Assembly: GCA_011391085.1 (NCBI GenBank)
Contig: JAABRD010000022.1
Location: 16,694 to 80,693 of the forward strand
Direction: 5' to 3'
Length of the DNA: 64,000 nt
DNA from: Thiotrichaceae bacterium
GTDB taxonomy: Bacteria > Pseudomonadota > Gammaproteobacteria > Beggiatoales > Beggiatoaceae
Shown: positions 31,262 to 39,887 of the stretch, piece after piece
How the letters are laid out: each line of letters starts with the position of its first letter
How positions within the stretch are numbered: the stretch's first letter is position 1
The notes under the pieces: model-generated
Told to the model about the DNA's origin: nothing
Database searches by the model: none
Seen by the model: only the letters and a program-made list of their open reading frames with translations
Program-made: the position numbers and the translations under genes

Positions 31262-32698
31262 ATGTCTAAGAAAGCCACTCAAAAACCGAAGCAACCTCAA
31301 GCAGAAACACGTCATACACCTTTGCGCGTACTCTTAGTAGATGATGATCCCACCATTTTAACCATGCTATCCGCCTGGCTGGAAGAAATTGGTTACGAAG
31401 TCAAAACAGCGGAAAATGGTCCCCAAGCGATGACCGAAATGACCGAATTTAGACCTCATTTGGTTATCACAGATTTACGCATGGATGGCATGGATGGTAT
31501 CGCTTTACTCAAAGAAATTCAACAACATAACTCGGTGTTGCCCGTCATCATGCTAAGTGGCAACGCCCAAATTTCTGACGCCGTGCGGGCCACCCATCAA
31601 GGCGTTTTTGAATTTCTGACCAAACCTGTGGACCCCGATAACCTCTTTCGGTGCGTTCAATCGGCCCTCAATCATGTAGGCGCCGATCAGAACAACAATG
31701 AATTTGCGCCAGAAATCATTCATCGTAGTGCTATCATGGCTAACCTCCTCAAACAAGCGCAACGGGTGGCCAAGACTCGTAGTAGTGTCTGCATCAGAGG
31801 GGCAACTGGTACAGGTAAAGAATTACTCGCCCGTGCGATACACCGCGCCAGTCCACGTTGCGAAGAAGTTTTTTTGGCGATTAACTGTGGCGCCTTGTCA
31901 GAACAATTATTAGAATCTGAATTATTTGGCCACGAAAAAGGCGCGTTCACTGGGGCTGTTAGAAAAAACATAGGCTTGTTTCAAGCTGCCAGTGGAGGCA
32001 CCTTATTTTTAGACGAAGTGGGCGACATGCCTGCCTCTTTACAAGTCAAGTTGTTACGAGTATTACAAGAAGGCACCGTCAGACCTGTGGGTGCAGTCGA
32101 CAGCATCACAGTGGACGTCAGAGTGATTTCGGCCACTCATCAAAACTTAGAATTGGCCGTCAAACGCGGTGAATTTCGTGAAGATTTATACTATCGTCTA
32201 AACGTCATCCCACTCTATATGCCCTCCCTGGCAGAACGACGTGAAGACATTCCCCTGTTGATAAACTACTTCTTAACCACGCTGGCCGTCAAAGAGTCTG
32301 CCGCCGAACCCGCACGTTTTTCACCTGACGCATTAGAATACATCGTCACGATGCCTTGGCCAGGTAACGTTCGACAGCTACAAAATGTGATAGAACAATG
32401 CGTGGTCTTATCTGCGTCACCCTTGATACCTTTATCATTGGTCAAACAAGCCTTATGCGACACCAATAATCAGTTTCAAACGCTTGAAGAAGCCAGACAA
32501 GAATTTGACTACCACTATTTAAATCGCGTGTTGCGAATGGTCGAGGGAGAGGTTACAGAAGCAGCCCAGATGGCGGGCTGTTGTGAAGCAGAATTAAGAC
32601 AATTATTGGCCATTCATGCCATTAACCCGATGAGTTTTCGTAAGTCATCCATAGAAGGAAACACCGCCTTTGAAAACGACGGTGTCTTTCTACATTAA
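31262..32698 (+). CDS. Sigma-54-dependent response regulator (NtrC family)
   Basis: A 478-residue regulator. ATG 31262 (MSKKATQKPKQ) has AAGGA seven bases upstream; ATG 31238 would add eight residues. Residues about 22-140 form a receiver domain with phosphorylatable Asp near 70 in VITDLRMDG and the Lys in FLTKPVD. Residues about 155-390 form the AAA+ domain: Walker A GATGTGKELLA, the sigma-54 contact loop ELFGHEKGAFTGA, and Walker B GGTLFLDEVGDMP. The C-terminal part (EVTEAAQMAGCCEAELRQLL) is a Fis-like helix-turn-helix. No partner kinase is encoded nearby, so its signal is unknown. It would activate sigma-54 promoters. Confidence 0.95.
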   Translation: MSKKATQKPKQPQAETRHTPLRVLLVDDDPTILTMLSAWLEEIGYEVKTAENGPQAMTEMTEFRPHLVITDLRMDGMDGIALLKEIQQHNSVLPVIMLSGNAQISDAVRATHQGVFEFLTKPVDPDNLFRCVQSALNHVGADQNNNEFAPEIIHRSAIMANLLKQAQRVAKTRSSVCIRGATGTGKELLARAIHRASPRCEEVFLAINCGALSEQLLESELFGHEKGAFTGAVRKNIGLFQAASGGTLFLDEVGDMPASLQVKLLRVLQEGTVRPVGAVDSITVDVRVISATHQNLELAVKRGEFREDLYYRLNVIPLYMPSLAERREDIPLLINYFLTTLAVKESAAEPARFSPDALEYIVTMPWPGNVRQLQNVIEQCVVLSASPLIPLSLVKQALCDTNNQFQTLEEARQEFDYHYLNRVLRMVEGEVTEAAQMAGCCEAELRQLLAIHAINPMSFRKSSIEGNTAFENDGVFLH

Positions 32699-32783
32699 TT
32701 CACCTCACGTAAGGGGTGGCAATAAATGCAGTTTCTTAAAGAAACTGAGTTTCTATGGAGTGCCATTGCGCAAGGTGAATTCA

Positions 32784-33050
32784 TTAAGACTGCATGGCAT
32801 GAATATGGGCGTTCAGGCGGCTTTTATGACGGGCCGCCTTATTTTTATGAATCAACCCCTTATTTGCCATCTGGTCAATCACCGGAACCGATGCCTTATA
32901 AGCGGCTTGTGCCTGCCCCTTATCTCCAGAAAGAACGGCCTTGATGATTTTTTTGACTGCGGTGCGCACTTCGGAACGGTCACCCATGTTACGTTGCCGA
33001 TGTTTTTCAGACTGCCGTGCGCGTTTTTTTGCAGAAACAGTATTTGCCAA
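32784..33050 (-). CDS. rpsT: Small ribosomal subunit protein bS20
   Basis: An 88-residue ribosomal protein S20, full length, with the typical start [20 protein letters not shown] and ending [14 protein letters not shown]. The start codon is TTG (33050), preceded by AGAGGA at good spacing. In Escherichia coli rpsT also starts with a UUG, used in self-regulation of translation. It sits alone in reverse orientation to its neighbours. A frame of 135 codons opposite it is a shadow. Confidence 0.97.
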   Translation of the reverse strand: MANTVSAKKRARQSEKHRQRNMGDRSEVRTAVKKIIKAVLSGDKGQAQAAYKASVPVIDQMANKGLIHKNKAARHKSRLNAHIHAMQS

Positions 33051-33253
33051 AATATTATTCCTCTGATTAATAGTTAAAAATTAAGGTTAAGTTATCAAGT
33101 CCACCTTTTTACCATAAATGGTAATCGGGAGTCAAGAACAATTTTCACAAATTAAATGGTGTTGCATATCAAATCATTCACAACATTTTTGATTTTATGT
33201 TATATTTAAGGGCCCATCATTATTCATTATTCATTATTCATTGTGTTAAGATC

Positions 33254-33781
33254 ATGGACAAAATTATTTTTACAGGCCCCATGGGCGCGGGTAAAACGAC
33301 GGCAATCGGCGCAATCAGCGAAATACCACCCATTTCCACAGATGTACATTGCAGTGATGAAACCAAATTGCGCAAAGAAACAACCACTGTTGCTATGGAT
33401 TATGGCTATATCACCTTGGAAGATGGTACACGTATCCACCTCTATGGTACCCCAGGTCAACAACGTTTTGACTATATGTGGACAATTTTGACAAAGGGCG
33501 GAATAGGATTAATTTTATTGATCGACAATACTTCATCTAATCCATTGGCGGATTTAGAATTTTATTTGGAGGCGTTCAAAGAATTTATTGAACAAACCGC
33601 GGCCGTGATTGGTATTACCCGCATGGATATGTCAAGTCGTGTCACTCTTGACGACTATGCAAACAAACTATTAGAACGAGGTCAAATTTTCCCGGTGTTT
33701 GAAGTGGATGTGCGCCATACCAATGACGTACACATCCTTATTCACGCCTTATTGGCAATTTTGCAAGATAATGAAGAATAG
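33254..33781 (+). CDS. Ras-like small GTPase (first of two)
   Basis: A 175-residue soluble small GTPase of the family paired with Roadblock proteins (COG2229-like, as recalled). Start ATG 33254 (MDKIIFTGPMGAGK) is set by homology with the second copy; the upstream frame is repeat DNA. G1 is GPMGAGKTTAIGA, the switch region is TTVAMDYG, and G3 is LYGTPGQQRF. The usual G4 NKxD appears as TRMD. It is about half identical to the protein at 34954-35484. A duplication with divergence is likely. It could act as a polarity or signalling switch. Confidence 0.9.
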   Translation: MDKIIFTGPMGAGKTTAIGAISEIPPISTDVHCSDETKLRKETTTVAMDYGYITLEDGTRIHLYGTPGQQRFDYMWTILTKGGIGLILLIDNTSSNPLADLEFYLEAFKEFIEQTAAVIGITRMDMSSRVTLDDYANKLLERGQIFPVFEVDVRHTNDVHILIHALLAILQDNEE

Positions 33782-33833
33782 AAAATAGAAACCTCATTAT
33801 TCATTATCCATGATCCCAAACTCCTAAAATGAA

Positions 33834-34883
33834 ATGAATGTCTATAAACTAACCACGAAAGCGTTTGAAAAAATGGATGTGTTGTTACTCCAGTCGATAG
33901 TGCAACTGGTGCAAAGACAACTCAAGTCGACCTGGACAATTGACGAGTCGGCAGACATACTTCTAGTGGATGTGGAACACCCAGAAGGTAGGACATTTTG
34001 GGAGACCGCCCCATCAGATAAATTAATCGTCGCGTATGCCAAGCAAAATGTATATGAAGCGAAGTGGTATCTGCAAAAACCGATTCGAGTGCAACCTTTG
34101 GTGCAATTACTCAATGACCTAGCTGGTTTTCGCGAAACATATCCAGTGGTGGCAAGTCAGCCAATTCAAGCCGTACTGCGTACCAAGGAAACAGGTCAAA
34201 CGTCGCGGGCCGTTCCGAAAACGCCCGTGGCCCCGGCGCCCCCTGAAAAAACGTCCACTACGATATACTTTCAACCCACTCAGTATTTAATTGGATTGAT
34301 ACACACCGCCGTCTCAACAGGTCAAGTCATTCGGTTCAGTTATGCAGAAACACCTGCTATTTACCTGTTGCCACAAGAACAGCGTTGTTTTACGACCACG
34401 ATACAAATGACTCATTTGGAAATGTCGCAACAAACCCTATTCTCCGTTTCGGCAAACCAAATTAAACAGGAACGACTCACAACGACGGAATTATGTGACC
34501 AAATCGAAAAGTTAGCGTTGCGCAGTTATCCCGTAGAAACTATTCTCTGGAAAACGGCCCTGGTTGCATCCCAAGGACGGCTGATTTATAAACATACCAA
34601 AGAGACCACCGTGAAGCTAAAACAGTGGCCCAACTTTGCCAGCCTTCCACACCTGCCTGCGCATATCAACTTAGCGGCCTTTATGCTAAAGAAGACGGCG
34701 GATTTGGCTACCATCGCGGTTAAGACCCAAACCCCCTTGCCAGTGGTCATTGATTTTTTTAATGCTTGCAAGGTAATTAACATAGTGACAGAAACCAGTG
34801 GCGGCGCGCCCCCCTTGGAAAAAGAAATAACCGAAACAAAACGAGATTTGTTTAGAAGCATTTTAAGGCGGTTGGGAAAATAG
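33834..34883 (+). CDS. Pseudo-receiver protein of the GTPase cluster, unknown function
   Basis: A 349-residue protein that I do not recognise. Residues about 20-98 resemble a degenerate receiver domain: ADILLVDVEHPEGRTFW, then LIVAYAKQNVY, and WYLQKPIRVQPLVQLLNDL, with the KP of receivers. A Pro/Thr-rich linker (about 115-142) leads to a second domain ending in a possible winged-helix module (HINLAAFMLKKTADLATIAV, VVIDFFNACKVINIVTE). It lies 52 bases after the first GTPase and is followed by a hairpin and the second GTPase, so it is part of the same cluster and could be an adaptor or effector. Confidence 0.75.
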   Translation: MNVYKLTTKAFEKMDVLLLQSIVQLVQRQLKSTWTIDESADILLVDVEHPEGRTFWETAPSDKLIVAYAKQNVYEAKWYLQKPIRVQPLVQLLNDLAGFRETYPVVASQPIQAVLRTKETGQTSRAVPKTPVAPAPPEKTSTTIYFQPTQYLIGLIHTAVSTGQVIRFSYAETPAIYLLPQEQRCFTTTIQMTHLEMSQQTLFSVSANQIKQERLTTTELCDQIEKLALRSYPVETILWKTALVASQGRLIYKHTKETTVKLKQWPNFASLPHLPAHINLAAFMLKKTADLATIAVKTQTPLPVVIDFFNACKVINIVTETSGGAPPLEKEITETKRDLFRSILRRLGK

Positions 34884-34896
34884 AAACATCTTCGTC

Positions 34897-34930
34897 AAGA
34901 AACTAAGTTTCCCCCAAAAACTTAGTTTCT
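34897..34930 (+). terminator. GAAACTAAGTTT hairpin
   Basis: AAGAAACTAAGTTT (34897-34910) pairs with AAACTTAGTTTCT (34918-34930), 14 bases after the pseudo-receiver gene. It would separate, fully or partly, the transcription of the second GTPase gene. Confidence 0.5.
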
Positions 34931-34953
34931 CTGCTATAAATAAACAAAAAATT

Positions 34954-35484
34954 ATGAGTGAAATAAAATTAGTCTTTACTGGCAGTAGCGGCGCGGGCAA
35001 AACCACGGCTATTACTGCCATCAGTGAAATTCCTGTCATTAACACAGACGTGCGGGCGACGGACCTCACCACCACCCAACGAAAATCAAAAACCACGGTG
35101 GCTATGGATTATGGCGAGTTGACACTAGAAGATGGACAAAAACTCAGATTGTATGGCACACCAGGTCAACAACGATTTGATTACATGTGGAAAATACTTA
35201 TCAAAGGCGCCCTGGGGTTAATTATCCTAGTCGACAACTCAGGCCCCGATCCCATTGGCGACCTAGCCCGTTATATTGATAACTTCCGCGGATTTATTGC
35301 TGACACGGGGGCTGTGATTGGAATCAGCCGCATGGACATTTCACCTGAACCCGCTTTGCAACGTTACTATGACTACTTAAATGAACGCGGCATACAACTA
35401 CCCATTTTCCCTGTTGATGCCAGGTCCCGCGACAACATTGTCATGCTAATACATGCCCTGGTTGCCATGCTAGAGTATGGCTAA
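34954..35484 (+). CDS. Ras-like small GTPase (second of two)
   Basis: A 176-residue GTPase closely related to the one at 33254. G1 is GSSGAGKTTAITA, the switch region KTTVAMDYGE, G3 LYGTPGQQRFDYMW, G4 variant SRMD, followed by FPVDARS where G5 is expected. It lacks any lipid or membrane anchor, as in MglA-like proteins. The Roadblock gene comes next, 225 bases on across a repeat. Known Roadblock partners (MglB) act as GTPase-activating proteins for such switches, so this pair may form a polarity module controlling pili or gliding; that is an inference. Confidence 0.92.
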   Translation: MSEIKLVFTGSSGAGKTTAITAISEIPVINTDVRATDLTTTQRKSKTTVAMDYGELTLEDGQKLRLYGTPGQQRFDYMWKILIKGALGLIILVDNSGPDPIGDLARYIDNFRGFIADTGAVIGISRMDISPEPALQRYYDYLNERGIQLPIFPVDARSRDNIVMLIHALVAMLEYG

Positions 35485-35709
35485 ATAATAGTGGAGAGTG
35501 GTTTGAGTGGAAAGTGGAGAGTGGATAGTGTTGCGGGACTAGAGGCTTCAGCCGGAGTTGAGGCACGTCACCGGCTAAAGCCTCTAGTCCACTCTTGATT
35601 TTTTCACTATCCACTATCCACTATCCACTATCCACTAAAACCACTATCCACTAAAACCACTATCCACTAAAACCACTATCCACTAAAACCACTATCCACT
35701 ATAATTTTT
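35485..35709. repeat. GGACTAGAGGCTT inverted pair with (CCACTATCCACTAAAA)n tail
   Basis: An outer GTGGAGAGTGG-like tract, then GCGGGACTAGAGGCTTCAGC / GGCTAAAGCCTCTAGTCC around GAGTTGAGGCACGTCACC, followed by many CACTATCCACTA and CCACTAAAA units. The core 35530-35601 is nearly identical, in inverse orientation, to 39010-39090. Confidence 0.9.
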
Positions 35710-36093
35710 ATGCTACCTACACAAATAATCACCAAATTTGAACAACGACTACAAAAATTACTAGATGTGTGCGACGTCATTGACGCCACCGTCATTGCCA
35801 CGGCAGATGGCTTCTTATGTGCCATGAAACAGCGCAGCAATCAGTATACATTAGAACGTCTAGCCGTCATGGGCAGCACACTCATGTCATTGGGAGATAC
35901 GATTACGGCAGAACTCAAAATGGGAAATTGCGACAACATCATATCCGAGAATAAAGACGGCATCGTCGCATTCATGCACATCAATAAAGAAATGGTATTG
36001 GTGACGGTGACCACACGGAAAAACGCCTTGGGCATGTTACTTAGCCATTCACGAATGTGTGCCGAAGATTTAAGCAAAATGGTCATCCCTTAG
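35710..36093 (+). CDS. Roadblock/LC7 domain protein
   Basis: A 127-residue single-domain protein of the Roadblock/LC7 family, related to MglB and to dynein light chain. Pattern: FEQRLQKLLDVCDVIDATVI, ATADGFLCAMKQ, ERLAVMGSTLMSLGDTI and MVLVTVTTRKNALGMLL. The family binds small GTPases, and two such genes lie just upstream, so it is probably their regulator. ATG 35710 directly abuts a repeat tract with no visible ribosome binding site. Confidence 0.93.
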   Translation: MLPTQIITKFEQRLQKLLDVCDVIDATVIATADGFLCAMKQRSNQYTLERLAVMGSTLMSLGDTITAELKMGNCDNIISENKDGIVAFMHINKEMVLVTVTTRKNALGMLLSHSRMCAEDLSKMVIP

Positions 36094-36312
36094 TTTTAGT
36101 GGATAGTGGTTTTAGTGGATAGTGGATAGTGGATAGTGTTGCGGGACTAAAGGCTTCAGCCGGAGTTGAGGCACGTCACCGGCTAAAGCCTCTAGTCCAC
36201 CAGAATATTCTCACTATCCACTATCCACTATCCACTATCCACTAAAACTACTATCCACTATCCACTAAAACCACTATCCACTAAAACCACTATCCACTAA
36301 AACCACTAACCA
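36094..36312. repeat. GGACTAGAGGCTT inverted pair with CACTATCCACTA tracts
   Basis: Same composition as 35485-35709, with GGGACTAAAGGCTTCAGCC and GGCTAAAGCCTCTAGTCC; flanked by AGTGGATAGT on the left and by many CCACTATCCACTAAAA units on the right. Lies between converging Roadblock and gshA genes. Confidence 0.9.
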
Positions 36313-37608
36313 CTACACAACTGCCTCCCGTGCCGCCGCCAACAAAGCCAACCGCGCAATCACCCCATAAGCATAAAACCGATTAGGACACGCATCCGGT
36401 TCCCTACGTTGGTCAGGACACATACAAGAATCCACAAATGCCAAAGGTTCAAAAAACATCCCTGGCGAATTAAGATTCTCGTTAATGCCACGCCCCTTAT
36501 GCACACGATAAAAACCACCGACAACAAAATGGTCAATCATGTAAACAACAGGTTCTGCCACCGCCCCCGTTGTTCCCCAGGTTTCAAAAGTATAAATACC
36601 CTCTTGAACAATTACCTTACGAATTTCTTGGCCTCCCTTAGTCACGGCCATCTTCGAACGTTGCTTACGACTCAAAGAATGAATCTCACTTGCACTATGA
36701 ATAGTCAATACCCCCATCCCATAACTACCCGCATCGGCCTTAATAATCACAAATGGCTTATAAGGAATATGATACTCCCGATACCTACGCTGAATATCAT
36801 TCAGTAATGATGCGACATTATCCGTCAAACACTCTACCCCCTCTTTTTTCATAAAATTAATTTCTCCACAAAATTTGAAGAGAGGGTCAATTAACCACGG
36901 GTCCATCCCTATTTGCGTAGAAAATTCATGGGCAACTTCACGATAACAGGAAAAATGAAAAGATTTTAAACGACTACTCCAACCCATTTGTAAAGGAGGT
37001 ATAATTAGCTGATCGATATTTTCCAGGACCGATGGACACCCAGAAGACAAATCATTGTTCAACAAAACCATACAAGGAATAAAACCATTAACGCCCACAC
37101 AATTACCCTCTCTTTGTAAAGGTTCTAGGCATACAGATTGACCAGAGGGCAAAGATATTGACAACGAAGACAGTAAATCAGATGATAGGGAACCCAGACG
37201 TACCTCATAACCCGCTTTTTGCAAAATATCAGAAAGAGTCGCAACACTCTCTAAATAAAACAAATTACGAGTATGATTTTCTGGGACTAACAACACCCGC
37301 CGGGCCGATGGATACAAACGAACCATTGCCGATTGCACGGCTTGCACACACAAGGGCAAAAAAGACGAATTTAGATTGTTAAAACCTGCGGGAAATAAAT
37401 TCGTATCCACCGGCGCCAACTTAAAACCCGCATTGCGTAAATCCACGGAGGCATAAAAAGGCGCAGGCGTCACCTGCCACTGCTTACGAAACCAATGTTC
37501 AATGGCAACCTGATGGGCCAACAAAAGTTTTTCTAAAAACTCTAACGGCCCCTGCAAAGCTGTGGTAAGATGAGGCACCGCATGAACATGAACACTATGA
37601 AAATCCAT
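36313..37608 (-). CDS. gshA: Glutamate-cysteine ligase
   Basis: A 431-residue enzyme for the first step of glutathione synthesis, joining glutamate and cysteine with ATP. The family seen is the type described from Acidithiobacillus and some other gammaproteobacteria rather than the Escherichia coli type. Recognised segments: SVDLRNAGFKLAPVDTNLFP, GFNNLN, and the ATP-grasp-like PYKPFVIIKADAGSYGMGV. It ends in AAREAVV. It has ATG 37608 and stands alone, facing the Roadblock gene. gshB is not in the window. Confidence 0.92.
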   Translation of the reverse strand: MDFHSVHVHAVPHLTTALQGPLEFLEKLLLAHQVAIEHWFRKQWQVTPAPFYASVDLRNAGFKLAPVDTNLFPAGFNNLNSSFLPLCVQAVQSAMVRLYPSARRVLLVPENHTRNLFYLESVATLSDILQKAGYEVRLGSLSSDLLSSLSISLPSGQSVCLEPLQREGNCVGVNGFIPCMVLLNNDLSSGCPSVLENIDQLIIPPLQMGWSSRLKSFHFSCYREVAHEFSTQIGMDPWLIDPLFKFCGEINFMKKEGVECLTDNVASLLNDIQRRYREYHIPYKPFVIIKADAGSYGMGVLTIHSASEIHSLSRKQRSKMAVTKGGQEIRKVIVQEGIYTFETWGTTGAVAEPVVYMIDHFVVGGFYRVHKGRGINENLNSPGMFFEPLAFVDSCMCPDQRREPDACPNRFYAYGVIARLALLAAAREAVV

Positions 37609-38101
37609 ATTTATTAATGATGAATACCCAACAATGGATAGATTAAAGAAAAAGGAAACTTGAATTAAATATAGAATTGCGTATTATATACCCAAAGCAA
37701 AGTGTACAACACCCTTATAAGAGCTTGGGTTAACCGCAAAATACATTTTTAGGACTTACGCAATTACCCCAACCCAACCCGCAGGCGTTTTTCGCACGTG
37801 GGGGGACAGGAGGGGTCTTATAGTGAGATTCCTTTGAACTTGTACTATTTCCGCTGGAGTGCAATAAGAATTATTGCCCAATTGCGTAAAACCTGACAGA
37901 TGACCACCTATAAGACTAAATATGTGGATATAAAAATTTTTAAGATTTAACGGATTTTAACCAACCGTCAAATCACTACTCACATCTTTGCAGGTAGGAG
38001 GACAAACATGAATACCAATAGATAGGGTAACCGGCAGACAGACCCAAATTACCCAACAAAACCGACAGAATAATTTTTTAAGTTAAAAGGCAAGAAATAC
38101 C
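37609..38101. promoter_or_regulatory. Divergent region between gshA and pilG
   Basis: About 490 bases with no supported gene. It should contain the promoters of gshA and of the pilGHIJ-chp genes. GGACTTACGCAATTACCCCA near 37752 is a repeat seen also after the GT4 gene (GGACTTACGTACTCACCCCA at 30992). GGAGTGCAATAAGAATTATTG near 37855 is a short palindrome. AAAAGGCAAG upstream of 38102 serves as ribosome binding site. No clear -35/-10 pair was found. Confidence 0.4.
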
Positions 38102-38512
38102 ATGAGCACTGAAGCTAATTTTGAAGGGATAAAAGTCGTCGTGATAGATGACAGCAAAACCATACGACGCACGGCGGAAATGTTATTGAAGAAAGCGGGT
38201 TGTGAAGTCATTACAGCTACCGACGGTTTTGAATCACTCTCGCGAGTCATGGAACATCAACCAAATATCATATTTGTGGACATTATGATGCCACGACTCG
38301 ACGGCTATCAAACCTGTGCCCTGATAAAAAATAACCCGGCCTTCAAAAAAATCCCCGTGGTCATGTTATCCAGCAAAGACGGCCTATTTGAACGAGCCCG
38401 TAGCAGAATTGTAGGGGCGGAACACTATATGACCAAGCCTTTTACACGAGAAGAACTACTCAACACAATTAAAACCTACGTGGTTGACGCCAAAGCCTCA
38501 TCTGGTGGTTAA
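38102..38512 (+). CDS. pilG: Twitching motility response regulator PilG
   Basis: A 136-residue single-domain receiver. Receiver residues are visible: VVVIDDSKTIRRTAEMLLKK, phosphorylatable Asp in IIFVDIMMPRLDGYQT, VVMLSSKDG and the Lys of YMTKPFTREEL. It is a CheY-like output of the Pil-Chp system acting on pilus extension. First gene of the cluster; pilH follows after 38 bases. Confidence 0.95.
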   Translation: MSTEANFEGIKVVVIDDSKTIRRTAEMLLKKAGCEVITATDGFESLSRVMEHQPNIIFVDIMMPRLDGYQTCALIKNNPAFKKIPVVMLSSKDGLFERARSRIVGAEHYMTKPFTREELLNTIKTYVVDAKASSGG

Positions 38513-38550
38513 AATCAACACAACGTACAAAATCACAAAGGATTTAAGGT

Positions 38551-38913
38551 ATGGCCCATATTCTCATCGTCGACGACTCACCCACGGACGCCTACCTGGT
38601 TAAAAACATCCTGGAAGGACAAGGCTATCAGACCACCGAAGCCTCCAATGGAGAAGAAGGAATCCAAAAGGCCAAAGAACTCAAGCCCAACCTGATAATT
38701 ATGGATGTCGTCATGCCCGGCTTAAACGGATTTCAAGCCACCCGCAAGATTACCAAAAGCCCCGACACCAGCCTGATACCAGTGGTCATAGTCTCCTCCA
38801 AAAACATGGAAAGCGACCGGGCTTGGGGAATCATGCAAGGCGCCAAAGACTTCCTAGTCAAACCCGTGAAACAAGATGAACTCATACAAATAGTCAAAAA
38901 ACTGATAGGATAG
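38551..38913 (+). CDS. pilH: Twitching motility response regulator PilH
   Basis: A 120-residue single-domain receiver with HILIVDDSPTDAYLVKNILE, Asp in LIIMDVVMPGLNGFQATRKI and Lys in DFLVKPVKQDEL. Preceded by AAAGGATTTAAGGT. In Pseudomonas, PilH acts against PilG as a phosphate sink. A repeat tract of about 330 bases follows before pilI. Confidence 0.96.
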   Translation: MAHILIVDDSPTDAYLVKNILEGQGYQTTEASNGEEGIQKAKELKPNLIIMDVVMPGLNGFQATRKITKSPDTSLIPVVIVSSKNMESDRAWGIMQGAKDFLVKPVKQDELIQIVKKLIG

Positions 38914-39240
38914 TGGAGAGTGGACTTAGTGGAGAGTGGACTTAGTGGAGAGTGGAGAGTGGACTTAGTGGAGAGTGGACTTAGTGGAGAGTGGAGAGTG
39001 GAGAGTGGAGAGTGGATAATGAAAAAATCAAGAGTGGACTAGAGGCTTTAGCCGGTGACGTGCCACAACTCCGGCTGAAGCCTCTAGTCCCGCACCACTA
39101 TCCACTATCCACTATCCACTATCCACTATCCACTATCCACTATCCACTATCCACTATCCACTAAAACCACTATCCACTAAAACCACTATCCACTAAAACC
39201 ACTGTCCACTAAAAAAACCACTTTCCGCCACCCAAAATAC
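38914..39240. repeat. Large repeat block between pilH and pilI
   Basis: GTGGAGAGTGGACTTA units at the left, an inverted pair GTGGACTAGAGGCTTTAGCC / GGCTGAAGCCTCTAGTCC in the centre, then TATCCACTATCCAC and CCACTAAAA units at the right. The outer arms are complementary to each other, so the full block could form a very long hairpin within the chemosensory operon. Confidence 0.9.
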
Positions 39241-39242
39241 AG

Positions 39243-39782
39243 ATGCTAACCCATACCCCCTTTCAATGGCTACAAGATATTGAAAGACGTGCGAAAAAGC
39301 TAGGCAGAGGACTCCCCCGACAAGAAAAAGTACAACAAATTTGGCGCGGGATAGCCTTTCGTGTCGCAGAAAACGCGCTAGTCACCCCCATCCATGAGAT
39401 ACGCGAGGTACTCATCTTTCCAAGCCCCCTGGCCAAAGTCCCAGGGGCCAAACTCTGGGTAAAAGGACTAGCCAACATACGTGGCCTACTACTACCCGTG
39501 ATAGACCTTCGCGCCTGTTTAGAAGGCACCCCAATTAACCTAGCCAAACGCACACGAATTTTAATTATTAACCAAGCAGGTATTACCGCCGGCCTAGTGG
39601 TTGACGAAGTCCTTGGAATCAAACACTTTCCCGAACAACTCCGAGACCTAGACACCCCCTGTAAACAAGACTGGTTGACCCCCTTTGCCAGAGGACTCTT
39701 TGCATACGAAGGAACCGCCTGGACCGTCTTTGACATGCACGCCTTAGCCGAAAGTGAAACCTTTCTAAAAGCCGCCAACTGA
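39243..39782 (+). CDS. pilI: CheW-like adaptor PilI
   Basis: A 179-residue CheW-domain protein that would link the receptor PilJ to the kinase ChpA. Segments: WRGIAFRVAENALVTPIHEI REVL, WVKGLANIRGLLLPVIDLRA with the typical NIRG motif, and GLVVDEVLGI. It starts at ATG 39243 shortly after the repeat block. Confidence 0.94.
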   Translation: MLTHTPFQWLQDIERRAKKLGRGLPRQEKVQQIWRGIAFRVAENALVTPIHEIREVLIFPSPLAKVPGAKLWVKGLANIRGLLLPVIDLRACLEGTPINLAKRTRILIINQAGITAGLVVDEVLGIKHFPEQLRDLDTPCKQDWLTPFARGLFAYEGTAWTVFDMHALAESETFLKAAN

Positions 39783-39887
39783 ATATTTAGCGGATAGCGG
39801 ATAGTGGATAGCAAACCAAGAACAACTCACTATCCACTATCCACTATCCACTATCCACTATCCGTTATCCATTATCTACTAAAAAAC
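39783..39887. repeat. TATCCACTATCCAC repeats before pilJ
   Basis: AGCGGATAGTGGATAG at the left is complementary to the (CACTATCCACTATCC)n tract at the right. The open frame upstream of ATG 39888 reads through this tract and was not taken as part of pilJ. Confidence 0.85.

Noticed and set aside
32670..33077. A 135-codon plus-strand frame opposite rpsT
   Set aside because: rpsT on the minus strand is certain; the opposite frame has no family resemblance.
35598..35703. Origin-like iterons (repeated CCACTATCCACTAAAA)
   Set aside because: The same tract recurs at many other intergenic sites, so it is a dispersed repeat rather than an origin.
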